NCBI GenBank assembly: GCA_958510875.1
Contig: OY294068.1
Span: 164,956,388 to 165,020,387 of the forward strand
Source: Endomychus coccineus
Lineage: Eukaryota > Arthropoda > Insecta > Coleoptera > Endomychidae
Direction of reading: 5' to 3'
Length of the DNA stretch: 64,000 nt
A program made the translations under genes and the position numbers. Below, piece by piece: positions 23,521 to 34,803 of the stretch. Position 1 is the first letter of the stretch. Every line of letters begins with the position of its first letter. The notes below the pieces were generated by a model. It was not told the origin of the DNA and did no database searches. It was given only the letters and a program-made list of their open reading frames with translations.

Positions 23521-23845
23521 CAATGTTTGAATTCAGTCGAAGGTTCGCATCGACAATCAACTGTTGTACACTACCTATGCACATGGCAACAACTAACATC
23601 CGTAGGAACAGAGAATATATTGCAACTGACTTAGAAACCGCTGAATACGAAGAAAACGTAAAATTATACTCTATTACATTTGAAGTTTATTCAAATTGAC
23701 AACGTACATTTGTTGTGTTTAACAACTCTATGTTCTTGATTGAACATAGAATAACATCTATTATTCAGATTATTGAAAGCACTAATTTTAAATTTATTAC
23801 TAGTTTTTTTTTAAATCCCATAACAGTCCTCGGGACAACCACCAA
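23521..23845. other. Dispersed repeat, no gene
   Basis: The segment near 23655-23705 (ACGTAAAATTATACTCTATT and TTATTCAAATTGACAA) recurs in diverged form near 40015-40070, so it is part of an interspersed repeat. Otherwise nothing is recognised. Confidence 0.35.
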
Positions 23846-24505
23846 CAGCACCCTCTCATGGGACGATCATGTGAGGTCCTAGGCGGAACCCGCTCACAAA
23901 AACCTGGTCTTCACATCCCAGCAGCTCCTCATAATTTACAAAGCACAGATTCGACCTGTCCTGGAGTATTATTCACATGTTTGAAGTTCGGCTCCCAAAC
24001 ATACTCTGAAGCTCTTGGATGCTATCCAGGAGAAAGCTATTCGTTTGATTGATGATGTCACACTTACGAGTTCATAGACCTCTCTAGAAGATAGTAGAAA
24101 GGTGAGAGACCTCTCCCTTTTCTATAAATTTTTTCATGTTCGGTGTTCATCAGAAAAGTCGTTGGTTATACCACTACGAGAAATTCCAGATAGGCGGACT
24201 AGACGAACTCAAACTAGTCACTGTCAAGCTCCAGAGCTGCCAAACTTTTAACAACCAGTCTTCAGTTTTTTATCCAACAGCAAAGTTGTGGAACTCTTCA
24301 CCTAGTGAAATCTTTGCTCATTCCTACAACCTCCAAACCCTCAAAAAAAATAATGCCTATCTCCCCTCCCTAAATTCCACTGCTGGCTCATCTATAATGT
24401 TTGAAGAACATTATAGGTTTCCCTCTCGCTTAGTCAAAAAAAAATTTTTACGAATAATTATTAGGAATAATTATGGGATAGATATGAATTTATTCGAATA
24501 AATAA
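23846..24505 (+). pseudogene. LINE reverse transcriptase C-terminus (CR1/Jockey-like)
   Basis: Shifted frames give LSWDDHVRS, then LLIIYKAQIRPVLEYYSHV (about 23930-23990), then LKLLDAIQEKAIRLIDDVTL, then VRDLSLFYKFFHVRCSSE (24095-24150), then VFYPTAKLWNSSPSEIFAHS (24264-24325). This order is the standard RT thumb and C-terminal tail of CR1/Jockey-type LINEs. The open frame 24136-24501 covers the end. There is no RT core upstream and no clear poly(A) tail. Confidence 0.75.
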
Positions 24506-24929
24506 ATTCTAATTAAACGCGTTAAAGAAAAACAAATATTTCATTCCCTGATTCAATTCAATGAGCATGAGATGAAAATCTATAGAGAAAATTAACCTGT
24601 GATAAACATTCACCTATCTATATATACCACCCAAATGTCTAGTGAGACAAATATGGCCCGGCACTTAACGTAAAAAGGGCGTACCCCACATTGATAAAAT
24701 TATCATTTCTTGATATTAGTATGCACATTTACACAAAATCTGATCTCAGATATAGCACAAGTGAACGAAAAATAAATCAGACTTCGAAGGGTTAATGAAG
24801 TTAACATGGTTCAACTCATTAGAAAATAGGTAGCATTGGGACCCAGCAATATGCAACATTCGCGTTTATTTTTATCATTTTGAAATAACAAATGTAGTAT
24901 GCAGCAGATAGGTAGTCATAATTTTGGGA
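24506..24929. other. No recognisable gene
   Basis: AT-rich, no domain or repeat identified. Confidence 0.35.
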
Positions 24930-25210
24930 ATATGCCTACGAATATTGGTTTTCCTAAAACTGCCTCATTCCGACGAAGAACGTTTCTTTACTAGCCGATT
25001 ATGTTTCTCACTGTCCAACGCCATGGTGGCTGGAAAAGTAATAGTGTTGCTGGAGGATATGTTGGAAACTCCCAAGAAAATAAGAAAAAAATTTCTGCAG
25101 CTATTCTCGGCAAAAAGTCATCGGTATCCATAGCCCGTGTTTGTTCACTACAAGAAGCTGAGGATGTCCAAGAAACAATCAAACCAATGCAACCATTTCA
25201 CCATCGATGA
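24930..25210 (+). pseudogene. Crypton-like tyrosine recombinase C-terminal fragment
   Basis: One frame gives NIGFPKTASFRRRTFLY followed by a stop. The next frame gives MFLTVQRHGGWKSNSVAGGY, then VGNSQENKKKI. In Crypton-type tyrosine recombinases the region SFRRxxAT...L..L.RHGGW.SSxVAEGYI.DS..NK contains part of the catalytic R-H-R-Y set, and the match in order and spacing is good. One frameshift separates the two halves. The N-terminal catalytic arginine region is absent. A DIRS-type recombinase is an alternative. Confidence 0.6.
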
Positions 25211-25435
25211 ACAATATCACGTTACCTAATTGTAAAATTTTGTTATAAATTATAATCGTTGCATTTTTTAATTGTTTCGAATAAAAATGTAATATTTTGT
25301 AATCATTTTATTTCATTATGATACTTGGAACTACAATGAAATCATCAAGGTATTTAGTCCGAAAAAGTAGTAGTAGTCATTCTGTCACTGAAACTGACGT
25401 CTATAACGAGGTCATTATGAGACATCAGAAAATAA
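25211..25435. other. No recognisable gene
   Basis: AT-rich 3' flank of the recombinase fragment, with TAATATTTTGTAATCATTTT-like runs. No terminal signal is clear. Confidence 0.3.
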
Positions 25436-26272
25436 ACTAATCAGGGGGCACGGCAGTGCCCCCGCCAAGTCGAGCGCGAAGCAAACACTGCCGTACCATA
25501 CTTTACTGGAACCATTTCGCCACATTTTCAGGCCCCTATTTGAGAACCTCTGGATAAGACCAGAACGCAGAAATTTGTCAACCAGTAAGCTATAAGATCA
25601 CATACTTAAAATGAAAAATGTCAAGTCTGTAGGCCAATTAGTTCCGAAGTTAAGCGAAAGCAAAATTTCGCATTTATGACAGTCACTCACTCACTCATGA
25701 TCATCAGAATAGAACTAGTACTTCCCATAAACTCAGAGAGCTGAAATTTGGTACAGAGTTAGGGTTTAATGGCCACATAAAGGGAAAACTATAAAAACTA
25801 GGATAATCGAAGATCTGGAGGACCTGGTGACCCTTATTTGAAAACACAAGAGCCCATTTGTGTCCTTAATAATATCTATGATATGAAATGTTCTGCCACG
25901 GACATCATATGTGACCACGGTCGTATATGTGTCTATCAATGTATCAGCTGTCTGTCATATAAACGTGTTTGATTTTGCAAGATAATATCGTAAAAAATGT
26001 CGATAATATTAAAAGACGACGATGAACTTAGTGGCTACCAAGTAGTTGGTATGCCCAAAGACGGGTCTTGTCTCTTCCATTCAATATCTTTCTTGGTGTA
26101 TGGTAGAACTGACTCAACTTGCAGTATCAGATCTGCTATAGTTGCATACGTTGCTGAACATTGGGACGAAATGCAAGTGTACACGTGTAATGCTGATGGT
26201 GACATATACACGAACGCGCAATCCTACACGAACGATATGATGAAACCCACTACTTACGGCTCAATGAAATAA
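25436..26272 (+). mobile_element. Fragment of an OTU-carrying transposon (possibly Helitron/Helentron)
   Basis: 25443-25462 forms a strong hairpin (GGGGGCAC-GGCA-GTGCCCCC), followed by a CpG-rich stretch with GTCGAGCGCGAAG, then CACTCACTCACTCA, then an OTU-protease open frame. Hairpins next to an element end and OTU domains both occur in Helitron/Helentron families. No Rep or helicase is present. I infer a fragment of such an element, but the class is uncertain. Confidence 0.4.
25997..26272 (+). pseudogene. OTU-type cysteine protease fragment
   Basis: The 91-residue open frame starts ATG at 25997. MPKDGSCLFHSISFLVYG (residues about 19-36) contains the OTU catalytic DGxCLF motif with the nucleophile cysteine. 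IRSAIVAYVAEHWDE follows, and QSYTNDMMKPTTYGSM matches the YxxxMxxxxTYG part of OTU domains in transposon proteins. It stops at 26270 before the histidine end of the fold, so it is truncated. It probably belonged to a transposon polyprotein and not to a host deubiquitinase. Confidence 0.62.
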
Positions 26273-26289
26273 ATCAATATGCCCACGTT

Positions 26290-27125
26290 TCTACAAAAAG
26301 AAGTGAAATCCTACCAAAAACATTCTGTAAAAAACTAGCCAAGTCTCGATGGAGGTGCTTGTTTATCTCTAAAAAGTAACGAAATCTAGACAAAGTCGTG
26401 CCAAGTCTAAGGTTCCTTACTGCGATTTCTTTTTTATTATAGTTAATGTTGTGTGACATGGCCGTTGGAGGGTACACAAGGGTACAAAACCAGGTGCTCC
26501 ATGACACCATTGCACCAATCTGTCGCCAGAACCGCTACCCATTGACGATGGAAAATTGCTACTTGGAAAACGTTGATTCAATAACCAGTCAATTGTAGGC
26601 TTGATAAAGCTGCGTATTTCAATAATACTTATGTGTAGGCGAGCATGAAACAAACAGTATAAAAAACTATTTCCAATACAGACGGACTTCCAATTATTGA
26701 TAGAAGTCGCTCTGTACGTCTATTTTATGTTAGATCGGTGGTCGATTTGACGCTCCAAAAAGAAGAGAGCGGAAGTCAGCATTGTCAATGCTGAATGCAT
26801 GTGTTGCACAATCAACAACAGCCTAAAATGAGACACTAGCGTCCAATTACCAATACCAGTATGGGCTATTATCTCGCTTAACAAACATAGGTAGTTACAA
26901 CAGATAACATTACGTGTAAACAAAATTGACTTGTACCCACTAACGTATAAAGAATGTTCAACGGCCAAGTCACACAACATTAACTATAATAATAAAGAAA
27001 TCGCAGTAAGGAACCTTAGACTTGGCACGACTTTGTCTAGATTTCATTACTTTTTAGAGATAAACAAACAGCTCCATCGAGACTTGGCTAGTTCTTTACA
27101 GAATGTTTTTGGTGGGATCTCTTTA
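26290..27125. repeat. Inverted repeat of about 170 bp bracketing the LanC-like exon
   Basis: 26310-26485 is the reverse complement of about 26930-27120. Shared strings include CCAAAAACATTCTGTAAA, CTAGCCAAGTCTCGATGGAG, TTTATCTCTAAAAAGTAA, GTCGTGCCAAGTCTAAGGTT and TTAATGTTGTGTGAC. The left arm begins exactly at the 3' end of the LanC-like exon. The arms do not code for a recognised protein. This could be a fold-back element or an inverted duplication of intron sequence. Confidence 0.7.
26486..26609 (-). pseudogene. LanC-like protein, single exon
   Basis: The minus strand encodes FIKPTIDWLLNQRFPSSNFP, then SSMGSGSGDRLVQ, then WCHGAPGF. WCHGAPG is the hallmark of eukaryotic LANCL proteins and holds one of the zinc-ligand cysteines; the PTxDWL...FPSxNFPSS lead-in also fits. 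An acceptor (TACGCAG before 26609) and a possible donor (GTACCC after 26486) bound an uninterrupted 124-base exon. No neighbouring LANCL exon is visible, and the SUN gene lies on the other strand just upstream. So it is either one exon of a gene with very long introns or an orphaned piece. Confidence 0.55.
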
Positions 27126-27349
27126 TCCTCGATTCCAGTCACTCCGATAAATTTCATAGAATTTTTACCTGATACACCATAGAACATAAGATTCCAAATC
27201 AAAGCAAAACTCATTGGAATTGACTCAAATGTCAACATACTTGTTATAACATGAAAATCATTATCTAAATCTAAAATCAGTAGTATAGATAATTTCGGGT
27301 AAATTTCGAAATTGCAACTTTAATCAAATCTTCTCATGCGTAATTCAAC
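27126..27349. other. 5' flank of the SUN gene
   Basis: Non-coding upstream sequence. No TATA box or initiator can be assigned with confidence. An in-frame TAA lies nine bases before the start codon at 27350. Confidence 0.4.
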
Positions 27350-29805
27350 ATGCCATCAAGAAAGAATAGTCACAAGGGACTGCAAACTGTATCTGTTCAC
27401 CAGGAATCACAAAGTAAGAAGGTGAAGTGCTTGGAAGATTCTGACGTTAACGCGCAACTTGTACCCGTTCAACAATGCTTACTGTGTGCCTTGTTGGTGG
27501 TCGCTATTTACTTTTTAGTGGACAATTTTACAAATAACCTAATGGACAGAAACAAGAATTTCATTGAATACGAACAGAAAAATGAAATGTTACCCGAAAG
27601 TCATTCATGTCCTACTCCCATAGATATTTCCAAGGTAGATGATAAGCATCTCAAACTTTTCTCTGATATGGATGAAGAAGACATGGATCTCAGTACAGAC
27701 ACTCTCAAACAATTGGGAAGTGATATTTTAACTTTGAAACAGGAATTGACCCACCTTGAACAAGACTGGAAGCAGATAAAAAATCTGGAAAAGCTAGTAA
27801 GAGGAGAATTGTCTACCGTGGATGATAGGATAAAACAAATTCTTACCGAGAGTGGAAGTATAGATTATAAAATAAAGAAAGCCCTAGATATTTACGATGC
27901 CGACAAGTTAGCTTTATTTGGTAAGAGCTCGATTTAATGTGGTTTTTGCATATGATTTATTTTTTGATTACACTATTGAATTCAAAGCTTGAGATAAAGA
28001 GATACAGAAGAAAAGAAATGGGGAGTTTCAGAATTGTTCAATAACTTCCTATGCTAGGCATAGCTTATTTATAACAAAACCACCTGGCTGGGCTTTTATA
28101 TATTACAATACTTACTAGTAGGTACCTATTTCTAGCTTAAACATTAGGAGTTGCAATCCAGTTGCGTTTTCAATCCAGCTGTATTTTTGCTGGCAACATC
28201 ATTCCAGCTGGATCCAGCGCAGATCCTGCAATCTATCGATTTCTTGAAGAAATTTAACTTTTTATAAATACTTAAGAAACTTTTATTATTTCGACTGGTC
28301 CCTACAAATCGGTAAAACTACTTGCCCATTTAGGACGTGAGCTTAACTCTGGTTTGGTTAACATTCGTATTATAATAACGTAAGGATGGATAATCAGCGG
28401 CAATCAGTCTTACCAATTTTCTTTGGTTCTCCATGTCTAGGCTAGGGCTAAATACATATCAGCCTGTACTCTGTGATTATTTATAAGTAATTAAATTATT
28501 GGTATTAGCAAAAGTAGTAAGTAATTAGTTGTGATTAGTTATTTTTAACACAATCATGAATCACATACATTCATATCATCCATCTCATATCTAAGATACT
28601 AGCTTCTTAATGAATATCCGTCTTAAGAGAAGGCCCTTTCTGCCTCTACGTTAGTTGGTTTCAGGGTCATCCAATAAAAATAAATTGAAGTTAAGTTTTC
28701 ACTTCTGACTTCCTTATTTTCATACAATCATTTCCTTTCTTAATCTAATCATAATATTTCCCTGTTCTTGTTTCTTTCCGTTCCATGAAGTTTTCTTTCT
28801 CACGCTTCAGTTAGATCTCAATTTCATGTTCCAATTGTTCCAATGTTTAATTTAGGGAATTCGGGTTATTTGAGTCATCGTATTCTACATTATATTCTCT
28901 CCCACTACTGTTAGTTCCACATCCACTTCACACGTATTTGCACGATTCAGCATATTTTTCAACTCCTGGAGCACTACACATTTCTTCGGCATTGTTGAAG
29001 TATAATCCGGCATTCTCCGTCTTACTTCTTGTTCATACTTCTTCGGGTTCTGTAGGTAAATTAGCATTCCTGTAACCTCGGTAAGACGCACCTAGCAAAG
29101 CGGCAATGCTGGCAACGTATGCTCTGATTATGGCTACTTAGTACTTTGATAGCATTCATAGTTGATAAAGGCGAATATTTCGTATTTATCAGTGTTATAG
29201 TGTATATATATAGTTGTCAACTCTTTTAGTGTATTAATAAAATATATGGTTTAATATATCGAACGTGTAAGTTCCATTTGATCCTGAAGTATCCAAATTA
29301 TTTTCCAGATTACGCAGCAGAATACGCAGGTGGAGAAATAATATCCATACATGAAACCACACCATTTCCTACCAATAAAATGATGCAATTCTTTGGATTC
29401 TTCAAATTGACTTATGCGTCAAAACCAAAACATATTATCAGTCCCAGTTGTTTACCCGGAGATTGTTTTGCCTTCTACGGATGCCAAGGAAATATAACCA
29501 TCAAACTGGGTAAAGCGATAGAGATTGGGTCTGTTTCTCTAGAACACTCTCTGTTAGCGGAAGATCCAACAGCTGCACCGAAAGAATTCAAAGTGTACGG
29601 ATTACGAGATAGTTCAGGAACAGCGCTTGAAAATCTTGGAGTTTTCAGTTACGACGTACGAAAACGTCAACCAGTACAGACTTTCGCTATTAGCAGCTAC
29701 CCATTTTCGAGTCGAATGTACGAATATGTTCAGTTGGAGATTCTGAGTAATCATGAAAATCCATTGTATACGTGTATTTATAGATTCAGGGTTCATTCTA
29801 AATAA
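27350..29805 (+). CDS. SUN-domain protein, SUN3/SPAG4-like, two exons (27350-27920, 29309-29805)
   Basis: Inner-nuclear-membrane LINC-complex protein; SUN domains bind KASH peptides of outer-membrane nesprins in the perinuclear space. Exon 1 ends at donor GTAAGA (27921). Exon 2 follows acceptor TTTTCCAG (ends 29308). The phase fits (571 + 497 bases = 355 residues plus stop). ATG 27350 follows AAC and is preceded in frame by TAA. One transmembrane segment lies at residues about 43-60 (CLLCALLVVAIYFLVDNF). Helical, coiled-coil-like sequence spans about 110-190. The SUN domain is 191-355 and includes IISPSCLPGDCFAFYGCQGN, VSLEH and the end YTCIYRFRVHSK. The length matches short testis-type SUN proteins (SUN3, about 357). 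No damage is seen. A germline role is inferred from the family only. Confidence 0.9.
27921..29308 (+). other. Intron of the SUN gene
   Basis: GT...AG intron of 1388 bases. It contains no recognisable transposon coding sequence. 28145-28215 has repeated ATCCAG(C/T)TG motifs with the palindrome CCAGCTGGATCCAGC. An open frame on the minus strand (28885-29091) has no family features. Confidence 0.75.
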
Positions 29806-30185
29806 TGCGTCTATGAAAATTTTTATACTCTCACATTTTCTTGTTTTATTTGAACACGGCTCTTTTTTAAAACTAAATCAATCGAAAAGGTAGAGACGGT
29901 TGAAATATGGTCAACTAAATCTTCCTATTTCCATCGATCACCTAAATCAGTTGTATTTGTTCGAGGTAAGGTTTTTTCAAAGGAAAGTAAACTAAAATAT
30001 GTTGACACCTTTATATATCTCCTGATGAATCAAGAACAGCAGAAGGTAGGGGGCTCGGAGTATTTTGGCCTCACACCAGTATCTTTCTACAGCTCAATCT
30101 GAACAAATGATACAGAGAGATGGGTATGGCCATATGTCCGATAGTTGAGCATCTATGAAAGAGCTTTTCAAACACCATAAGCTCA
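29806..30185. other. 3' flank of the SUN gene
   Basis: AT-rich. No canonical AATAAA is seen directly after the stop, so the polyadenylation site is not assigned. LINE sequence begins near 30186. Confidence 0.35.
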
Positions 30186-31135
30186 AAGATGGTTTTTAAC
30201 TGTAAAACTAAGCTGAAAACCTTAGAAGTGCAGAACAGAATTAACCACTACTGGGTCCTAGGACATAAAAGAACTGAGGTTAAGGAACAGATGGACGCTC
30301 TTGCTCGAAAGGGGGATGAACTGCCTCTGATAAGACCAGAACGGTTCTGCAGTATAGGCAAGCACACTATACAGGCAATCATCACAACCGGAGGAACAGA
30401 ACTCAGTACACAATGACGGTCTGGAAAGTATAAAATTGAGCAGGAACAGAGCAAAATCAACGGTCATATGAGTGGAATGGAAACAAAAAACAGAGGGAAC
30501 ACCAACACATGAGCTCAAATATGGTTCTTAACTGCAAAACTAAGCTAAAACCCTTGGGAATGTAGAACATAATCACCCACTACTGGATCCTAGGACATAC
30601 AAGAATTGAGGTAAAGGAACAGATGGATGCTATTGCTCGAAAAGGAGCTGAATTGACTCTGGTACGACCAGAACCATTTTGCGGTATAGGCGAGCACACT
30701 ACATAGACAATTTTCAAAATAGAAGGAACAGAACTCAGTACCAAATTCTGGTGTTCTTATCTTAGGAAAAATGACGTTTTGGAAAGTGTATAGTTAAGCA
30801 GAAACATAACAAAATCAACGGCCATATGAATGAAATGGGCCTAGTGAAAGATGGGACATGTAGATTCTGCAAAAAAGCAAAAGGAACACCAATACATCTT
30901 CCAACCAACTGCAAAGGTTGCCAACTCGAGCCGATATTCCTCGGGACATACAAAAGCATCGAGGGAATTTTTCCACTCAAGCCGGGAAAAATTTTAGCTT
31001 CCCTAGAAGATCTAAAACTCACCGACGTACCATGAATCAGTTTTGAGAGGGGGATACAAACGTTTTTCAAGAACGCAGTACCTATACGTGCCACCCCTGA
31101 TCAATCTAATCTAATCTAATATCTACCTAACTCTA
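30186..31135 (+). mobile_element. RNase H-bearing LINE tail (R1/LOA/I group), partly duplicated
   Basis: Two direct copies of an RNase H C-terminal segment: INHYWVLGHKRTEVKEQMDA then LARKGDELPLIRPERFCSIG (30230-30350), and the repeat at about 30525-30710. In LINE RNase H domains this reads WVPGHxGxxGNExADxLARKG...GPEPFCGI, so the catalytic-site asparagine/alanine region is mutated. Downstream is GLVKDGTCRFCKKAKGTPIH (30840-30900), the usual cysteine-rich end. An AATCT simple tail lies at 31098-31120. Stops and frameshifts are present throughout. Confidence 0.72.
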
Positions 31136-33091
31136 AGTAACAGTAATGTTACATCGATCCAATAGAATAGTACGATAATGAAATTCGTATTGATCACAGT
31201 GGGAAGTCGTTTCCAGAAAAATTGAGAGATATGTTCAATTCTAAATATTCAGTTCTGCAATTGCAGAACGTTGTGTGTATGGTAAACTGACCAACAATAC
31301 GAAACAATTTTTTTTTGTCGGGAGGTGGTTGAAACCCTTTTATGAGCCCCTCATGGGCCTGTAACATCCCATAAGATAGTGTGGGACTTCCTGAATCCGA
31401 ATTTATTCACCTCAGATATACCCACTAAACACTCCACCTCGTGTGGTAAGCTCGATCCTGCAACCAGGGCAGTCTCGATGACACTTAGGCTTGGCGGTCC
31501 ATTGTATCTTGCCTCACCACTTTTTCGGGCCATCGGAGAAATTTCGTTCAATTGAAGGAATATATATATATACATTACCATCCGAAATCTGTCCAAATTA
31601 GTCATTTTTATGCATTTTTCAATTTTTAAAAATATTGTACTAGGATCGACGTTTATTTATTGTTACTTAATGTTCATTACCCGTATAAATATTTTCCCCT
31701 GGTTGGGATGTGGTCGGCTTTTGTCTATAGGTGATTACGAATCGAATGAGCCCTATTACATCATTATCGGTGACTTACGAGAAAATTTAGTTATTCTGGT
31801 CGATTTTCTACTTCAATTATAACGCAGTGCGATAAAGGTCAATACTAAGACTTTAAAATTTACTGGAATTCTCATGATAGTGAGTTGGAGTGTGATGCAT
31901 CATTATTAGGGTCCCTCAAGAATAAATGTGTGAAGTCCGTCCCCTATTCCAAACCGCATTTTACCCAAAAGAAAAAGGCGTAGTTTAACGGAGAAAATAA
32001 TATGAAAAATATGAATATGAACATGTATCTCTCGAATCATCGAAGAATCGAAGGATGTAGACAGAGAGCGACGATTTCTTCGACATGCTGGATCCCATCA
32101 GAACTGCATTTATAGATACATTTGATGATAATAAATTTGTGCGAGGGTTCTGATACGGTCAGAACCGCTGTCAACACTTATCGGCTCCGTTCATATCGTT
32201 TTTCTCTCAAGAAGAATTTATTATTTGTGATTTAATATCCGTTGAAATATTTATCAAGATCCCTTTTATGAATTTTAGCTTGAAATTTAGCTAACTGAAT
32301 TTACTTTCATATGTATATAAAAGTTTCGGTGTGATTTCATTTTTCTTGAAAGTTCTTTGCTGCATCAAAAAGTCTATCGAACACGGAAATACATTACAAA
32401 TAATTGAAAATTCAACCTTGAAAGGAGAAGCGCTACATTAGTCCTCCGGAATTAGCATTTGTGGTCGAAGTGAAAAGTACAGCAAAATATCAAATTGAAG
32501 GTAATTACATGCGAAATAAATCTCTGGAAACCGGAATGAAAAAAAGAGTGATTTCCGAGAAACAGATGTATAAATATCAAAATTCACGTTTTTTTTGTCT
32601 TGTCCGCATTGGCGCCTGTCGCCCTCTAGCTCTAGCGCAAACTGAATGGGAATGTGAAAGACCTATATCGATGACAAATTTTCCGCTCTTAATTTTTGAC
32701 ACCGGTATTTTTTCTATAAACCCATACCGAGAAAAATGCGAAAAAATGCGAAAACACGCGAAAAAACGTATTTCTCGGAAATAACCTTTGAACTTTGGAT
32801 TGCCACAGATATATCTCTTTTATCGAAACTTACAATTTGGTATGACTTATAATGTATTTTTCTATCAAGGAGGAAAATCATTAATTTTTACATGACATAA
32901 AAAAATATAAAAAATATATATATTTACTTTGGCGTGCTCTGGCGAGGAAATTGTAGATTAAATGAGAATTCAAATGACTCATATCGATCGAAAATTATTC
33001 GCTCTACAATTTTTCACTGTTGTGTTTTTCTCTAAAATGCATATTTTCAGAGAAAAATGCGAAATAAGACAAAAAAACTTGAATTTTGATA
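31136..33091. other. No recognisable gene; one GC-richer block
   Basis: 31310-31560 is GC-richer (CGGGAGGTGGTTGAAACCC, TGAGCCCCTCATGGGCCTG) and looks like an untranslated piece of an unidentified repeat. 32700-33080 has several AAAAATGCGAAA-type runs. Open frames at 31610-31822 and 32461-32784 show no family. Confidence 0.35.
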
Positions 33092-33167
33092 TACAGGTGT
33101 CCCATGACGTTCTGACATTTCAATTCCTCGAAAACTGTTAATATGACATACATGAAATTTGGCAGAT

Positions 33168-33364
33168 ATTTCATTTATTTATTTAGCATATGGCAATAGT
33201 ATACATGGTATGATCTTATATCTTAAAAACACAAAATTAACTAAAAACTTTAGCAACACACAACAAGTGTAAGTAACGAGTCCACAAACATCTATCACAA
33301 ACTAACAGGTAAGTTCATTATCCATTGAATCATATATATATATATATATATATATGGCGGATAT
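33168..33364. mobile_element. Short insertion splitting the left inverted repeat
   Basis: Comparison with the right arm shows the left arm stops at GGCAGATAT (33159-33167) and resumes after GGCGGATAT, a near-perfect 9-bp duplication. The insert begins TTCATTTATTTATTTAG and ends in an (AT)n run near 33333-33355. That pattern suggests a short non-LTR or SINE insertion on the minus strand. Confidence 0.55.
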
Positions 33365-33747
33365 AAACAGTCGAAACTGATGCTAATGTTTATTATGAAA
33401 TGACTTCCGTTTTTCCTGTCATTTCGGGTCACGTGACCCCAACATAATTTTTTTAAATAGGACAACCGGTATAATATTACAATTTTGGATATGTCATTCA
33501 AAAACAAATTCAACGATACCAAACTTGACATCATTTTATTGTGCAGTAATGATAATAAGGGCTATTTATTTTTACTAAATTCATTAAAGCAATATTTTGC
33601 ACTTATAAATTTAGTTGGCTATGAAGCAAATAACTATTGTAGCAACAACATAGGTTGTCATTCAGTATTTTTAGGTGAAGTTTATTCAACAACTGTCATT
33701 AATTATCAGTCATAATCTTGTGAAGCCACTGTAATAATAAGTATATA

Positions 33748-34803
33748 ATGCCTTCAATTTTTACTTACGATGAATATGTTGACATGCTACTTATTTATGG
33801 AGAATGTGAAAAAACATAACTCATGCTCAAGGTTTGTACAGAAATCGTTCTCCTCATAGAATAACTCCAAACAAAAATACTTTAGCCTATGTCGAACGAA
33901 AGCTAAGAACTGGTTCTTTTCCAAGCGGTAAAAATCAAGTTCCTCGTCAAAAGACCGCTCAGACCGATGACAATGTGATAAATATTTTGGTATATCTTCA
34001 GGTAAATCCACACACCTTAATACGATTTCTTGAACAAGAATTACAAATGAGTAGAAGTTCAATACAAAGAGTATTAAAAAATCACAAATACCATCCTTAT
34101 AAAATACATTTAACAAAAGGCTTAGTTTCTGCAGATCCTGAAAGGTGATTAAATTTTATTGCTGAAATGTTAGTACAAATTAATGATGACCCTTCTTTTT
34201 TAGAAAAAATATTATGGAATGATGAAAGTAGATTTCATAACAATGGTACCTATGGTTAATTGCCATAATTGTCATTAATGGTCGCGGGAGAATCCAAAGT
34301 GGATGCGCGAAACCAATTTTCAAACAATATGGGGAATCAAAGTTTGGTGCGGTTTATTTAACGGTCGGTTGATTGGTCCCTATTTTTATGAAGGAACATT
34401 AACGGGGCAAAGATACTTAGATTTTCTCCAAAATACTCTACCAGAATTACTTGAAGATATTCCCTTCCATGAAAGGCAAACAATGTGGTGGCAGTAAGAT
34501 GGAGCATCTCCTCACTTTTTTGGGCCAGTTACAGAATATCTTGATAACACATTTCCTGAAAAATGGATTGGTCGACATGATGCGATTCTGTGGCCACCCC
34601 GTTCTCCGGATATTACAACCTTAGATTTCTTTCTGTGGGGTTACTTGAAAGGTCGAGTTTCTGTCACAACCCCGACTGATTTGTATGATTTTAAGGATAA
34701 ATAAGACAGGCATGTCGGACCGTAACACCCGAAATGATTGCAGCAGCACTTACAAGAAACCTTTTAACAAGGATTGAACATTGTGTCAATGTACATGGTC
34801 ATT
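33748..34803 (+). pseudogene. DDE transposase (DUF4817 type), decayed
   Basis: N-terminal FTYDEYVDMLLIYGECEK at 33759 opens the family-typical helix-turn-helix region. NVINILVYLQVNPHTLIRFL then SIQRVLKNHKYHPYKIHLTK follow (33975-34115). The first catalytic region is IPFHERQ-side distorted (ILWNDESRFHNN at 34210). IKVWCGLFNGRLIGPYFYEG covers 34331-34390. The second catalytic aspartate is in WQ-stop-DGASPHF (34490) and the third in SPDITTLDFFLWGYL (34605). 41 residues separate the last two aspartates. Multiple stops and frameshifts. Confidence 0.8.

Noticed and set aside
25690..25720. CTGATGATC on the minus strand as another hammerhead
   Set aside because: No GAAA box or matching stem I at the right distance.
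32461..32784. Open frame of 107 codons as a gene
   Set aside because: No domain, biased composition from AAATGCGAAA repeats, no start context or neighbours to support it.
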